64,000 nucleotides of DNA from Casuarius casuarius (taxonomy: Eukaryota > Chordata > Aves > Casuariiformes > Casuariidae), in the NCBI GenBank assembly GCA_003342895.1, contig PTFA01000272.1, positions 62,001 through 126,000 of the forward strand. Direction: 5' to 3'. Shown piece by piece: positions 53,201 to 58,287 of this stretch. Numbering within the stretch: the first letter of the stretch is position 1; every line of letters starts with the position of its first letter. The notes under the pieces are model-generated. The model was given only the letters and a program-made list of their open reading frames with translations. It had not been told where the DNA came from and made no database searches. The position numbers were made by a program, and so were the translations under genes.

Positions 53201-56200
53201 GACAGTAGCAAACTCATAGATCAGCCTAATTTGACTTCCTGCTGCAGGGGGTAAACGAGCAACGCCCCACCTCTGAAGTCCCAGCCTAATGGGTATATCC
53301 TCTCCACCACGGTCTCTGTCAGGTGGACCCTTTAGAAGCACACTTCAGCTGTCCCTGCATGTTTTCCATTGACCTGTTCAAAAGGAGCCCCAACGCACAC
53401 CTGACTGCAACTTTGAGCCCCGTATAGTTAAATACTTCACTGTGAGCAAAATCTGGTCAATGAATTAATGAAGTAACAGCACTCCTATTCTGAGGCAGGG
53501 TGAAAAAAATTTGGCCCCTCAAAAAACATGTTGATGTATTGCAATGCTCTCCAACAAATGGTGAATGTTAACTTTTACAAAATGTGCAATATTATCAGGC
53601 TTGGAGAAAAAAGCTGTTGTCAGATGAAGTATACCGGTTTGCTTGATGGAGCTACCACTAGGGCTGCTACCTAGATACCTCTAGAATGAAGTTTAAGTGA
53701 TAAAGCATTACTCTGGCTTACTGACAAAAGAAAAAACATCTTCCCTGATCTAATCTGTGCTGACCATCAGGATGAGACTTGCTGTTGCCAAAAAATTGTT
53801 TCATATCCACCTCACTCTGGAATTTGGGTGATACACATGACTATAGGCACAGGGCGATACTTATTCTCCTGAGTTGTATCCCCAAAACAGGCTTATAAAG
53901 AGCCAAAGGCAAGAGCTGGGACACAGTAACAGTAACAACAACAAAAGATAGACTGTAATATGATATAATACAGTATCACCCAAATCACATGTACAAATAA
54001 AGATGAGAAGAGGATGGATGGGCTATCCCTCCTATTCCAGTCTTTTCTATCTGGCTTATAACAGATTTGTGCTGGTCACGCCACCTCGCTAAAGGAGAGA
54101 GCTACAATATCCATCTGAGGTGCAGAGCGTACCAGATATTCAAAAGTATTTGGCATTTCAGCAGATTTCTGAAGATTTGGACCTGACTCGCTTCTTGTCC
54201 AACAGAAAAGTCCGTAAGAGACGAGAGACTTAGACCCTGGACTCACAGTTAGGACATACTTCTCCATCTGCCTATNGTTTGATATATGTCATTAACTACT
54301 ACCCATGAATCACCACATTTTCTTTCCTGTAGGCACTTAGTCTTACTGTTTTGGCCTTTCAAGTCCCCTAGGTGAAACTGCATCCTGTAACGCGCTTCTT
54401 GAATAATTCGGGGTATCATAATCCCAGGCCGCATGAGAGCAATCATTTTCTACCAGCATAGATTGCTGCTGATAGAAGAACCTTCTTTCAGGACAGCTAA
54501 CGTGTCAAGTTCAATGTATTTTGCTTCTCCTAACATTACTATATAGTCTCAGACACCCACAGCAACAGCAAAGTGAATGAATGGATAGATAACTTCTCCC
54601 CTTAAGCCAAACAGGACACACGATTGCTCAATGACACATTACCTTTTCACAAACCCTGCAGACTAAACTCCCTATATATTACATTATCTGATAGTGACAG
54701 AATATAGCTGAGATGGAAACAGTGACAATGAATGATCCTTTTTCCTCATGTCAGCTAAGCAGCCTTCACTGACATGAAGCAAACACTCAGAGAGCTAAAA
54801 ACTGGAAAGGAATGCCCCTGTCGAGGAACGTGACAGAACACTCACGCCATGGATCTGTCCTTCATGCTGGCAAAATCCTTCAGCTCGCGAGGCACACTCC
54901 GGGCAGCACTTGTTGGGGGCTATTTGGAGCACTTCTCCCTAGACAGATACAAGAATCCGGTAAGCAGCACACACAAAATAGGAAGCTTAACCAGAAGGGA
55001 CAGACAGGGGACCTTGACAGATGCCATTGCTTTCAGTTTAAAGACCTAATGCCCTAAGGGAAATATGTAATGCTGTTACAGAAGATCCCTTTGTCAAGAA
55101 ATGTCANGTCATCTTGGGATGTTGAATTCGGTATTTTATGGTCAAAACTACAGCAGGAGAATTCGCGCCCCTAACCATGTAATTAGAAAGTCCCCAGCAG
55201 GACTAGCTTTCAAGATAGGATGAAGAATAGCTGGAAAACACTTATCCAGGACAAAAATAAGAATTACTCAGTGAAGACTCTCTGAAGAATGCATTACAGC
55301 CATAATGTTTTTTATTAAGTAATGTTTTCTACATGTATGGGATGGACCTCATTCTAATGTTTCTCTACATCAGAAACGCAGCTGACAAGCAGAAAGAATA
55401 TGTATCCAACCGCTGTACTTCTTAGGTTTAATAACCACCACTTTTTTGAACAATGGTATTTAAAAATTAACTATCGACCACTTCCAACTACAGCACACTC
55501 TGATGATACCGCTAACACTTTGCTTTGCATGTTCATGGGACTTAGCAAGCTGCCTGCCTGTTCACATTATGCTGGCAGCAGGGAAACAGATGATGCTGAT
55601 GGAAGCAACTGTTCAGGGTACCACACCAGACCAAGGGCAAAACACATCAGTAAAGACATCAGCCAACACCAGGAAGGACCTTGGGGCCTCCCCTCCTTGA
55701 AACGTCTCCATGGACTCTGCAAACAAAGCTCCCACATTCCTTCCAGCGCTCACAGCTGTGTGTTAAATATCTCAGGCCTGTGCCCCATGGACACAACAGC
55801 GTAAGCTGTGGCAGGATCTTATTTTGCAAGGGTGCCATTGAGGGCAACAGCACCAAGAGCCCTTGGCACCACCTGGGAGGTACCATGGATCTCTCAGTGT
55901 TTTTCCCCTGGAGCTAATTAAAAAATAAATAAATAAATAAATAAAAAGACCAGCCAATTTTAGTTATCTGAGCACAGCAGCTGGAGAAGGAAAAAACTGA
56001 AACAGAAAAACAAAAGCAGGGAAGAACATCACAGCTTCAGGAAGCGAAATGAAGAAAAATTCTACCCATAAAGTCATCTTCTTTAAAATATTGCGAAGGT
56101 GCTTCTCAGGAGAAATATTTCATCCTTGCCCCTTTGAAAGGGTATGGCCAACTTCTAAGGCATTGCTCTTGACCAAGAGGGAGCAATTATTTGCTGTAAC

Positions 56201-58287
56201 ATAATAAAAAATGAAGACCGTGCAATACAAAAACATCATCTTACCTGTCACCTGTTTATTGGTGTGATAAAAGCAACTAGAATCATTTGAAAATGTCAGA
56301 AGTTTTCTTTCTATATTTTCTAAAAGAAACATTTTAATTTTTCAAACTGAAAAAAGCTTCTCACTTCAAGGTTTCCTTCAATGTCATATTTTTAGGAGGC
56401 TGAATACAAAATTAAATGTTTCATTTAGATTAAACCATTAAACCTCATTCAACTGTGAAGCTGGTAGGAGGGGAAACCATTCTGTTTTTTTTTTCTNAAT
56501 TCACACAAGAGAAATAGTTTTTGCTGATTTTCCACCTACATAATACATTCCATTTTTCAGTCTGCCTGTGTATGAAGAATATACGCACACATGGCATTAG
56601 GTTTTATATACAAATGTTTAAAACACCACTTGTTATGCTTTCTGGAGAGACTGCCAGTTTCTGCTTATGCCTTGTTGTTGTAAACAAGATAAGCAATGTT
56701 TGCGGAAATCTCACAATAAGCAAATAAGAAATAAACCACAGAGCCTCTGACCTCACTGATCTGTGATCGGTTTATGCTTGAAGGATGATCAGATTTTTTC
56801 TTCTGAGACGCTTGATAGTTCTTCTCATCATTAAAGTGGCCAAACCTTTTTGAAATACTAAATTCTTGGTCTTGACGATTTCCCATGTCAAGGAGTTGCA
56901 CAGTTTTGTTTTACACTATGTAAACCTTTTTCTCTTTATAAGCCTTATAGTTGCTACCTTTTCATTTTCATTTAACCACACTGTTTTTTATGAATGACAA
57001 TATCTTCTCTAGCCCACTCGTTATTAGCTGTCCAATAACAGCACTCTTTTTTTCTCTCTCCTCTTTAGCACAAAAAGTCCTAATATTTCAGTTGTCCTTT
57101 AATCAATACACAGTATAATAAAGGAGAAAAATAGTAAGGATCAAAAATTATTTCACTGTTAATGCTGTCATGCTGGAAAACATTTTAACTTGCTTCATAA
57201 AGCTATATAATTATTGTATTGGCAGTCCCTCTTTAAAACACTAATTTTCATTGTCATTCACGTGCACTACCCCAGTAATCCAGATGCTAATGCAACACCA
57301 CTTCTGTGGCCAATTAGCTATAACCATTAATGAAGGCTCTGACAGAGAAAGATAAACAAGAAACAATGAAAGCTTAACAAGCACCACAAGGCACAAGAAA
57401 CTAAAAGACAGACGATCTCAGCTCTGTTGTTGTTCATCAGAGTGGAAAGCGTCCATCTGCTTGTTTGACAGTGACCTGGCTCCACGTTCAAATGAAGGGT
57501 GATTAGAAGCTGGGCTCATGCTGGGAGGTCCAAACCCAGCTCAGGGTCTTCCTCAGGGACCAGACCGCCCTTGGAGCACAGGCAGCCTGCAAGCCGCTCC
57601 AGCACCAAGCTCTGGCTGTAGTGCCAGCAAGTAGACAAAGGCTTCACACGCTGGGCTTCGCCTGTGTTTTTATTCCATGGGCTTGCATCAATGAGAAGTG
57701 AAAGGACACAGGGACCGTGCCTGACCCTTGGCAGTCACGCTCACTCTGGGAGACAAAGTGTGAGTTCACTGGTCCCTTTTGCTTCCCCCAAATCCCGCTG
57801 TGAATCAGCCCCTCAGGTTCAAAGGGAGCTGCACAGAGGAAGCCAAGCGCAGAACGCTGACACAGTGGCGTGCAGATACGCAACCAGCTCACCTCTGCCA
57901 CTTCCACCAGGGAAACTCCTCATGCTGCATCCTCTTCTTGTGTCCCAATTAATACAACAGCTTCACCTCCATGGGGACTGTAGAACCCCCTACCCCAACT
58001 GCCCATGCCATACCTTTACACGGCACACACTGCGTGTGTTCCAACACAAGCATTTTGACAAGCCCATAATTATTCCAAGGGTCACAGGATGGGGAAAGCA
58101 GGAAACTCCAGAGCAACCTGACATTTCTCCCACTATACAGAACAGACCAGTAGGCGTTTGGGCAGTTTCAGCCCCTTACCTTCTGAAAGTCACATGGAGG
58201 GTGTTTGCAGACTGTAGGCTCACAGGTGACAACATCATTACGGCAACTGCAGTCTTGGCAAGAATCTGGCTTCCAAATTGTGTTGTT
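2672..58287 (-). CDS. FRAS1: FRAS1 extracellular matrix protein, partial gene (25 internal exons)
   Basis: FRAS1 is a large basement-membrane protein that works with FREM1 and FREM2 (the Fraser complex) beneath embryonic epithelia to hold epithelium and mesenchyme together; loss causes Fraser syndrome in humans and blebbing in mice (family knowledge). The sequence shows 25 minus-strand exons, all with GT-AG introns, that splice into 1166 uninterrupted codons: six VWC domains, fourteen furin-like repeats and the start of the CSPG array. FREM1 and FREM2 lack the VWC plus furin part, so the order identifies FRAS1. The start codon and signal peptide are beyond 64000. Most CSPG repeats, the Calx-beta domains and the transmembrane end are beyond position 1. 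Full family length is about 4000 residues. Fragment residue numbers used below count from the first codon at 58287. Confidence 0.96.
2757..3967 (-). other. FRAS1 intron between the two CSPG exons
   Basis: 1.2 kb of AT-rich intron. Nothing recognisable apart from the splice sites at its ends. Confidence 0.85.
3968..4238 (-). CDS. FRAS1: FRAS1 exon: linker and start of CSPG (NG2-type) repeat 1 (residues 1048-1137)
   Basis: This 271-nt exon (phase 1 to 2) has no cysteine-rich pattern apart from one Cys. It reads VNNTLTVGIGGVKPLDLSLL, then LLFHVDSAPSNGKLVM and VRFVHSKEKS. IKPLDFSLL, LLFHV-S-P-NGQLV and VRFVHSKEK are the human counterparts. CSPG repeats of this family are about 100-120 residues and cadherin-like in fold; twelve follow the furin array in FRAS1. 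NNT is a possible N-glycosylation site. The acceptor is ctctttctttttag; the donor is CAG|GTGACT. Confidence 0.96.
4466..4502 (+). repeat. Possible ancient MIR-type SINE core fragment
   Basis: The run gacttgggcaactcacttcc resembles the conserved MIR core (a CTTGGGCAAGTCACTT-like motif). It is short and may be chance. A RepeatMasker run with a sauropsid library would decide. Confidence 0.3.
4904..5044 (-). CDS. FRAS1: FRAS1 exon: furin-like repeat 14, last of the array (residues 1001-1047)
   Basis: This 141-nt exon (phase 1 to 1) encodes ACPRGCLECVSDSLCHLCD, then KKMICVSACGQGFYENVW and TRECE. ACPxGCLxC and CHLCD match the last human furin-like repeat. The acceptor is ctttccatccaattcag; the donor is AAG|GTGAGT. 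The final G joins CC of the next exon to give alanine. Confidence 0.95.
5641..5781 (-). CDS. FRAS1: FRAS1 exon: furin-like repeat 13 (residues 954-1000)
   Basis: This 141-nt exon (phase 1 to 1) encodes CDEHCLQCHQPDECSLCEAP, then FFLLDTHCVRDCG and RYYADSAQRKCT. The pattern aligns with the human repeat containing CLQCQGPHECTRC and YFADHAKHKCT. One unresolved base at 5679 leaves a codon ANG (lysine or arginine likely). The acceptor is atacatggcttttag; the donor is CAG|GTAAGC. Confidence 0.95.
6009..6149 (-). CDS. FRAS1: FRAS1 exon: furin-like repeat 12 (residues 907-953)
   Basis: This 141-nt exon (phase 1 to 1) encodes ECDWSCNACKGPQRTDCLQC, then MDGYVLHQGACVEQCPLAFY and KESDVCQ. TDCLQCMDGYVL-GACVEQC is shared with human FRAS1. 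The acceptor is ttcttttctttcag, strong; the donor is AGA|GTGAGT. Only 227 nt of intron separate it from repeat 13. Confidence 0.96.
6150..7677 (-). other. FRAS1 intron between furin repeats 11 and 12
   Basis: 1.5-kb intron. It holds a MIR-like fragment at about 6913-7020; the rest shows no feature. Confidence 0.85.
6913..7020 (+). repeat. Probable ancient MIR-like SINE fragment
   Basis: The order of motifs follows the right-hand half of a MIR-type element: aggtgagctgaac, gccatacagcatgtccaagg, caaagccaggacaggagccc, then atgctacatcatgtcacctc. The consensus reads AGGTCACACAGC..., GGCAGAGCCAGGATTYGAAC, then a TACACCA..GCCTCTC end (recalled). Diverged, with no target-site duplication seen. Confidence 0.5.
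7678..7824 (-). CDS. FRAS1: FRAS1 exon: furin-like repeat 11 (residues 858-906)
   Basis: This 147-nt exon (phase 1 to 1) encodes CNSQCLSCESATGCMSCRDP, then AKVLLFGECQYESCAQQYYL and DFSTKTCR. The stretch from KVLLFGECQYESCA to the end differs from the human protein at only a few positions, the strongest conservation seen in the array. The acceptor is tgtctttccacag; the donor is GAG|GTGAAA, a weak site after GTGA. Confidence 0.96.
9019..9079. repeat. Tandem duplication, two 27-bp identical copies
   Basis: Copies at 9019-9045 and 9053-9079 are identical over 27 bp (each begins atatgctatttgtgg and ends aaattcatttcc) with a 7-bp spacer, giving a 34-bp period. The lack of mismatches suggests a young duplication. 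Confidence 0.9.
10095..10132. repeat. Short tandem duplication, period about 20 bp
   Basis: The motif ttttcattaggaa followed by an A/G-rich run occurs twice in a row, at about 10097 and 10116, with small differences in the G-run. Minor intronic duplication. Confidence 0.65.
10220..10289. repeat. T-rich low-complexity tract
   Basis: Repeated T7-T8 runs broken by A or C (for example gttttttta, cctttttttatt, acttttttatt). Simple low-complexity intronic sequence. Confidence 0.8.
11365..11511 (-). CDS. FRAS1: FRAS1 exon: furin-like repeat 10 (residues 809-857)
   Basis: This 147-nt exon (phase 1 to 1) encodes CHPSCKTCSGRGPFSCSSC, then SSLVLSHTSMCVPVCSPGYY and RDESQTCK. GRGPFSCSSC and LVLSHT-C are shared with human FRAS1. 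The acceptor is ttgctgtccctgcag; the donor is AAC|GTGAGT. Three other reading frames stay open across this GC-rich exon and should not be taken as genes. Confidence 0.95.
11512..14108 (-). other. FRAS1 intron between furin repeats 9 and 10
   Basis: 2.6-kb intron. A 104-codon plus-strand frame at 13320-13634 begins with GTG and shows no recognised domain. A C/T-rich stretch lies at about 11850-12450. Nothing else is supported. Confidence 0.85.
14109..14261 (-). CDS. FRAS1: FRAS1 exon: furin-like repeat 9 (residues 758-808)
   Basis: This 153-nt exon (phase 1 to 1) encodes DCHPLCRQCVANLRDTGSIC, then LLLGDHCVPDCPAGYYAES and GACK. NTGSICLRCQNA and LLLGDHCVPDCPSGYYAE are the human counterparts, making this one of the best conserved repeats. 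It follows the longest intron in the window (14262-21762). The acceptor is ctgcttcctttag; the donor is AAA|GTGAGT. Confidence 0.96.
14262..21762 (-). other. FRAS1 intron between furin repeats 8 and 9 (longest in the window)
   Basis: 7.5-kb intron. I looked for cysteine-rich frames that might be an extra furin repeat and found none. An 86-codon plus-strand frame at 20982-21242 has no recognised domain. No complete interspersed repeat is visible. Isolated unresolved bases occur, for example at 17683 and 19523. Confidence 0.85.
21763..21906 (-). CDS. FRAS1: FRAS1 exon: furin-like repeat 8 (residues 710-757)
   Basis: This 144-nt exon (phase 1 to 1) encodes CHPSCKTCRGPADLECITC, then GGKCRTSCKEEQYLNLVGYC. 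CRTSC-EEQ-LNLVGYC is almost identical to human FRAS1. The acceptor is tgttttcttacccag; the donor is TGG|GTAAGT, consensus. Confidence 0.96.
21907..23977 (-). other. FRAS1 intron between furin repeats 7 and 8
   Basis: 2.1 kb of AT-rich intron with no feature recognised. Confidence 0.85.
23978..24118 (-). CDS. FRAS1: FRAS1 exon: furin-like repeat 7 (residues 663-709)
   Basis: This 141-nt exon (phase 1 to 1) encodes CHSSCAGCMGSASQDCTACP, then HVLLEGRCLSECPEGLFSH and EDHCY. HVLL-G-CLS-CP-G is shared with human FRAS1. The acceptor is ctttcctgcag; the donor is ACT|GTGAGT, where the last exon base is T rather than G and the intron side is full consensus. Confidence 0.95.
24119..26911 (-). other. 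FRAS1 intron between furin repeats 6 and 7
   Basis: 2.8-kb intron containing the ATT/ACT trinucleotide repeat at 25983-26034. No other feature is recognised. Confidence 0.85.
25983..26034. repeat. ATT/ACT trinucleotide microsatellite
   Basis: About 52 bp of ATT units with ACT units interspersed (pattern ATTATTATT...ACTATTATTACT). Its reverse complement reads as a poly-Asn/Ser frame, which explains the low-complexity minus-strand ORF there. Likely length-variable. Confidence 0.95.
26912..27082 (-). CDS. FRAS1: FRAS1 exon: furin-like repeat 6, long form (residues 606-662)
   Basis: This 171-nt exon (phase 1 to 1) encodes CHLSCRTCVGPDAFHCVQC, a long spacer VPDVLQPDQRVEGAIHGL, then CLSHCQAQFYLDSTGVCR. 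It has about ten residues more than its neighbours, all between the fourth and fifth conserved cysteine positions. The human repeat at this place is also longer, as I recall it, so the insertion looks ancestral. The acceptor is ttacctgcgcacag; the donor is GAC|GTGAGT. The exon is GC-rich, which explains overlapping frames such as the one at 26852-27214. Confidence 0.94.
27083..28006 (-). other. FRAS1 intron between furin repeats 5 and 6
   Basis: 0.9-kb intron. Its first 18 nt on the minus strand lie between two possible donors (see Findings). Otherwise AT-rich with nothing recognised. Confidence 0.85.
28007..28147 (-). CDS. FRAS1: FRAS1 exon: furin-like repeat 5 (residues 559-605)
   Basis: This 141-nt exon (phase 1 to 1) encodes CHDLCSTCEGPLATHCTSCS, then QGQCLQGCGEGFYQDQNVCK. 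The acceptor is tttctctttatcag. The donor chosen is AGG|GTAAGC because it gives the usual repeat-to-repeat spacing (CKGCHLSC, compare human CKACHSSC). A second donor, TGG|GTAAGT, lies 18 nt further on in the same frame and is a better consensus match; see Findings. Using it would insert six residues including one extra cysteine. Confidence 0.94.
28148..28579 (-). other. FRAS1 intron between furin repeats 4 and 5
   Basis: 432-nt intron; nothing recognised beyond splice sites. Confidence 0.85.
28580..28720 (-). CDS. FRAS1: FRAS1 exon: furin-like repeat 4 (residues 512-558)
   Basis: This 141-nt exon (phase 1 to 1) encodes ACDQSCETCYSDQPRCLTCA, then LLHDGKCISECPDGYFPD and SSGRCR. ACDQSC, PRCLTC and LHDGKCxSECPxGY are shared with human FRAS1. 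The acceptor is gtcctctttgtcag; the donor is GAG|GTAATA. Confidence 0.95.
28721..31040 (-). other. FRAS1 intron between furin repeats 3 and 4
   Basis: 2.3-kb intron; no gene, repeat or RNA feature recognised. Confidence 0.85.
31041..31184 (-). CDS. FRAS1: FRAS1 exon: furin-like repeat 3 (residues 464-511)
   Basis: This 144-nt exon (phase 1 to 1) encodes ACHKSCSSCWGAAENNCLSC, then LCVASCGQGFYLKDGICS. The CWG-x4-CL-x-C spacing matches the corresponding human repeat. The acceptor is ctttctttcctgcag, strong; the donor is GCG|GTAAAT. It sits alone between a 7.4-kb intron and a 2.3-kb intron and lacks any in-frame methionine start near its edge, so it is not visible as an ORF. Confidence 0.95.
34949..34972. 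repeat. AC / ACGC dinucleotide microsatellite
   Basis: A run of alternating purine-pyrimidine: gcacacgcacgcacgcacac and a few more AC units. It creates the His-Thr-rich stretch in the overlapping plus-strand frame. Confidence 0.9.
36722..36830 (+). repeat. Possible degraded CR1 LINE 3' end
   Basis: caggatggactaagtaacc followed by ataggtctttttcaactcc resembles the common CR1 3' segment (GGTTGGACTAGATGACC... AGGTCCCTTCCAACTC). cctttctgtgattttggg at 36812-36829 resembles its short TTCTGTGATTCTG tail. CR1 is the main LINE of birds and reptiles. Strongly diverged; a RepeatMasker hit would confirm it. Confidence 0.5.
38550..38684 (-). CDS. FRAS1: FRAS1 exon: furin-like repeat 2 (residues 419-463)
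   Basis: This 135-nt exon (phase 1 to 1) encodes ACNETCSTCTNGFECSSCQA then QCVTSCGQGFFQDQLLCA. It is the shortest of the fourteen repeats. The acceptor tttctgccgaaag has purines right before the AG and is the weakest acceptor in the set; the donor CAG|GTACCT is also weak. That combination makes it the repeat most open to skipping, and skipping would keep the frame. Identity is secure from the cysteine spacing and the STCT-GxECSSCQ run shared with human. Confidence 0.94.
38685..39118 (-). other. FRAS1 intron between furin repeats 1 and 2
   Basis: 434-nt intron; nothing recognised beyond splice sites. Confidence 0.85.
39119..39262 (-). CDS. FRAS1: FRAS1 exon: furin-like repeat 1 (residues 371-418)
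   Basis: This 144-nt exon (phase 1 to 1) encodes VECHPDCLTCSQSFDHCNVC, then RCVETCESGFYQDAGTCL. ECHPDCLTCSQ is nearly identical to human FRAS1. Furin-like repeats have the cysteine pattern C-x3-C-x2-C ... C-x2-C ... C-x3-C and form small disulfide-linked modules, also found in EGF-receptor family extracellular parts and proprotein convertases. The acceptor is tcttcgtgatag; the donor is TAG|GTAACC. Confidence 0.95.
39263..41607 (-). other. FRAS1 intron between VWC6 and furin repeat 1
   Basis: 2.3-kb intron separating the two domain blocks. It contains a perfect 11-bp inverted repeat at 40086-40111. No other feature is recognised. Confidence 0.85.
40086..40111. repeat. Perfect 11-bp inverted repeat with 4-nt loop
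   Basis: Arms aatttttccct (40086-40096) and agggaaaaatt (40101-40111) are exact reverse complements around the loop aagt. No U-run, promoter or processing signal is seen that would make it an RNA gene. Confidence 0.9.
41608..41755 (-). CDS. FRAS1: FRAS1 exon: VWC domain 6 (residues 322-370, plus 1 nt)
   Basis: This 148-nt exon (phase 0 to 1) encodes DGETWREGPCRECECRDAEV, then a CPPCPLGSLAVEVEG stretch and ECCPRCEP. It ends the VWC block. The phase-1 end is important because it sets the frame for the whole furin-repeat array. The acceptor is ttgtcctgtgcag; the donor is CAG|GTACAA, which is weak beyond GTA. Two overlapping reading frames on the plus strand are GC-rich shadows. Confidence 0.94.
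41756..43521 (-). other. FRAS1 intron inside VWC6
   Basis: 1.8-kb intron. I looked for a small exon that would lengthen the VWC6 loop and could not identify one with good splice sites. C/T-rich stretches occur near 42.2-42.6 kb. Confidence 0.8.
43522..43611 (-). CDS. FRAS1: FRAS1 exon: end of VWC5, start of VWC6 (residues 292-321)
   Basis: This 90-nt exon (phase 0 to 0) encodes GEELIHLDGKCCPECISSNS then YCIYREHTKD. EELIHLDGKCCPECIS is almost the human sequence. The acceptor is tttctcttcacag; the donor is GAT|GTGAGT. It was found by reading the minus strand, because it has no start codon and is short. VWC6 here has fewer residues between its first cysteine and the DGETW of the next exon than the human protein as I recall it, so a small further exon in 41756-43521 cannot be excluded. 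Confidence 0.93.
45237..45713 (+). pseudogene. Coding-like tract with one stop, possible pseudogene fragment
   Basis: On the plus strand one frame runs for 159 codons (158 sense codons) broken only by TAG at 45504-45506. The best part, about 45543-45660, reads SSSESYLNSLTRVLSQQGFG then EVRQQDYVMLWQFEQFLL, with balanced amino-acid use and mostly G or C in third codon positions, unlike the AT-rich intron around it. I do not recognise the protein. It could be a remnant of a retrocopy, a fragment of an unknown antisense gene or a chance open frame. The 5' part (before about 45430) looks less coding-like. An AG|GT / AG pair around 45503-45549 could not splice it in frame. Confidence 0.25.
45744..45764. 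repeat. Poly-T tract (21 T)
   Basis: An uninterrupted run of 21 T, preceded by ttttc, lying 31 bp beyond the coding-like tract. Read on the minus strand it is a poly-A. Confidence 0.95.
47193..47217. repeat. GT dinucleotide microsatellite
   Basis: About twelve GT units, then gggtggg, then the assembly gap and more G/T-rich sequence (ggtgggtggggg). Length is uncertain because the gap interrupts it. Confidence 0.95.
47224..47238. other. Assembly gap (15 N)
   Basis: Fifteen unresolved bases inside the G/T-rich repeat, probably unresolved repeat length. It is intronic and does not affect the FRAS1 frame. Confidence 0.98.
47725..47916 (-). CDS. FRAS1: FRAS1 exon: end of VWC4 and most of VWC5 (residues 228-291)
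   Basis: This 192-nt exon (phase 0 to 0) starts GEKKVQRSGKCCEECVSAKG, closing VWC4, and continues into VWC5 with NCFYDGTIRYHSEMWNSTRC and the run DFCMCNGGQVTCQ. CCEEC in place of CCPEC is shared with human FRAS1. NST is a possible N-glycosylation site. The acceptor is ttgatattttgcag; the donor is AAG|GTAAGA. One unresolved base at 47750 makes a single codon ambiguous (GNG; glutamate is likely by comparison with human), so no break is implied. Confidence 0.95.
48020..48121 (-). CDS. FRAS1: FRAS1 exon: VWC domain 4, middle (residues 194-227)
   Basis: This 102-nt exon (phase 0 to 0) encodes HGEQWKKNACTTCACHRGEV then RCLRETCDLIACEK. HGEQW and NACTTC are the VWC4 core seen in human FRAS1. The acceptor is ttctttttgaacag; the donor is AAG|GTAGTT, a modest match. 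Only a 103-nt intron separates it from the next exon (47917-48019), the shortest intron in the window. Confidence 0.95.
48122..48760 (-). other. FRAS1 intron inside VWC4
   Basis: 639-nt AT-rich intron with a short AC run near 48420-48430; nothing else. Confidence 0.85.
48761..48844 (-). CDS. FRAS1: FRAS1 exon: end of VWC3, start of VWC4 (residues 166-193)
   Basis: This 84-nt exon (phase 0 to 0) encodes DDVMVMSPGKCCPECVPKPC and SVSGRVYQ. PGKCCPEC closes VWC3, and PCSVSGRVYQ begins VWC4. The acceptor is tgctttctatttag; the donor is CAG|GTAACC. It is too short to show up as a long reading frame and was found by looking for the missing CCPEC between the flanking exons. The residue spacing matches the human protein. 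Confidence 0.94.
48845..51830 (-). other. FRAS1 intron inside VWC3
   Basis: 3.0-kb intron. It contains an AT-rich run with tatatacacac-like sequence at about 49128-49170 and a perfect 12-bp inverted repeat at 51386-51420. Overlapping frames of up to 151 codons at 49.5-50.4 kb show no domain pattern. Confidence 0.85.
51386..51420. repeat. Perfect 12-bp inverted repeat with 11-nt loop
   Basis: Arms tgcagttcttgt (51386-51397) and acaagaactgca (51409-51420) are exact reverse complements around an A-rich loop aaacaaaataa. A stable small hairpin could form in the transcript of either strand. It is shorter than a typical microRNA precursor, so no RNA gene is called. Confidence 0.9.
51831..51964 (-). 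CDS. FRAS1: FRAS1 exon: VWC domain 3, first part (residues 121-165)
   Basis: This 134-nt exon (phase 1 to 0) reads ESCSFDGRLFRDGEDWHLGQ, then CSKCICRDGVTQCF and SCQPVLCSQ. The FxDGEDW core and the spacing of its cysteines match the third VWC domain of human FRAS1. The acceptor is aatttctcttag. The donor is CAG|GTCAGG, a weak match to consensus (GTC rather than GTA or GTG), but it is the only one that keeps frame and joins DDVMVMSPGKCC correctly. Confidence 0.95.
51965..52843 (-). other. FRAS1 intron between VWC2 and VWC3
   Basis: 0.9-kb intron. Several overlapping plus-strand frames near 52.0-52.4 kb have no recognised domain. Confidence 0.85.
52844..53003 (-). CDS. FRAS1: FRAS1 exon: VWC domain 2 (residues 68-120, plus 1 nt)
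   Basis: This 160-nt exon (phase 0 to 1) encodes most of VWC2: HGMQWASSGCVLCSCAHGKV, then a C-P-x-L-x-C stretch, then GACCPKCAGFG. VWC domains are about 60-70 residues with ten cysteines and often bind growth factors of the BMP family; no ligand for FRAS1's VWC region can be inferred here. The acceptor lies after a T-rich tract ending gcattgcag. The donor is GCG|GTGAGT, and its single leftover G joins AG of the next exon to make Glu. Confidence 0.95.
53004..54845 (-). other. FRAS1 intron inside VWC2
   Basis: 1.8-kb AT-rich intron with no recognised feature. Confidence 0.85.
54846..54938 (-). CDS. FRAS1: FRAS1 exon: end of VWC1, start of VWC2 (residues 37-67)
   Basis: This 93-nt exon (phase 0 to 0) begins GEVLQIAPNKCCPEC, the CCxxC close of VWC1, and ends GFCQHEGQIHG, the opening of VWC2. 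The acceptor is atctgtctag; the donor is GGC|GTGAGT. No minus-strand frame here has a start codon near the exon, so it is easily missed by ORF calling. Joined to the next exon it reads GQIHGHGMQWA, which has the same spacing as the human protein and supports the donor choice. Confidence 0.94.
54939..58179 (-). other. FRAS1 intron inside VWC1
   Basis: 3.2-kb intron. It holds an AAAT repeat at 55919-55947. The long plus-strand frame 57664-58311 runs across into the VWC1 exon antisense and is considered a shadow. Confidence 0.85.
55919..55947. repeat. AAAT tetranucleotide microsatellite
   Basis: About six AAAT units in an A-rich run. Read on the minus strand it is (ATTT)n. Confidence 0.95.
58180..58287 (-). 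CDS. FRAS1: FRAS1 exon: VWC domain 1, first part (residues 1-36)
   Basis: This 108-nt exon (phase 0 to 0) encodes NNTIWKPDSCQDCSC and then a run ending PPCDFQK. IWKPDSC plus the C-x2-C-x-C spacing is the core of the first VWC domain and is nearly the same as in human FRAS1. The acceptor is a pyrimidine-rich tract ending ttgtttgcag; the donor is AAG|GTAAGG, close to consensus. NNT is a possible N-glycosylation site. The first cysteine of this VWC domain and the signal peptide must be on an upstream exon that I did not find in 58288-64000. A 215-codon plus-strand frame over this exon is taken to be a shadow. Confidence 0.95.
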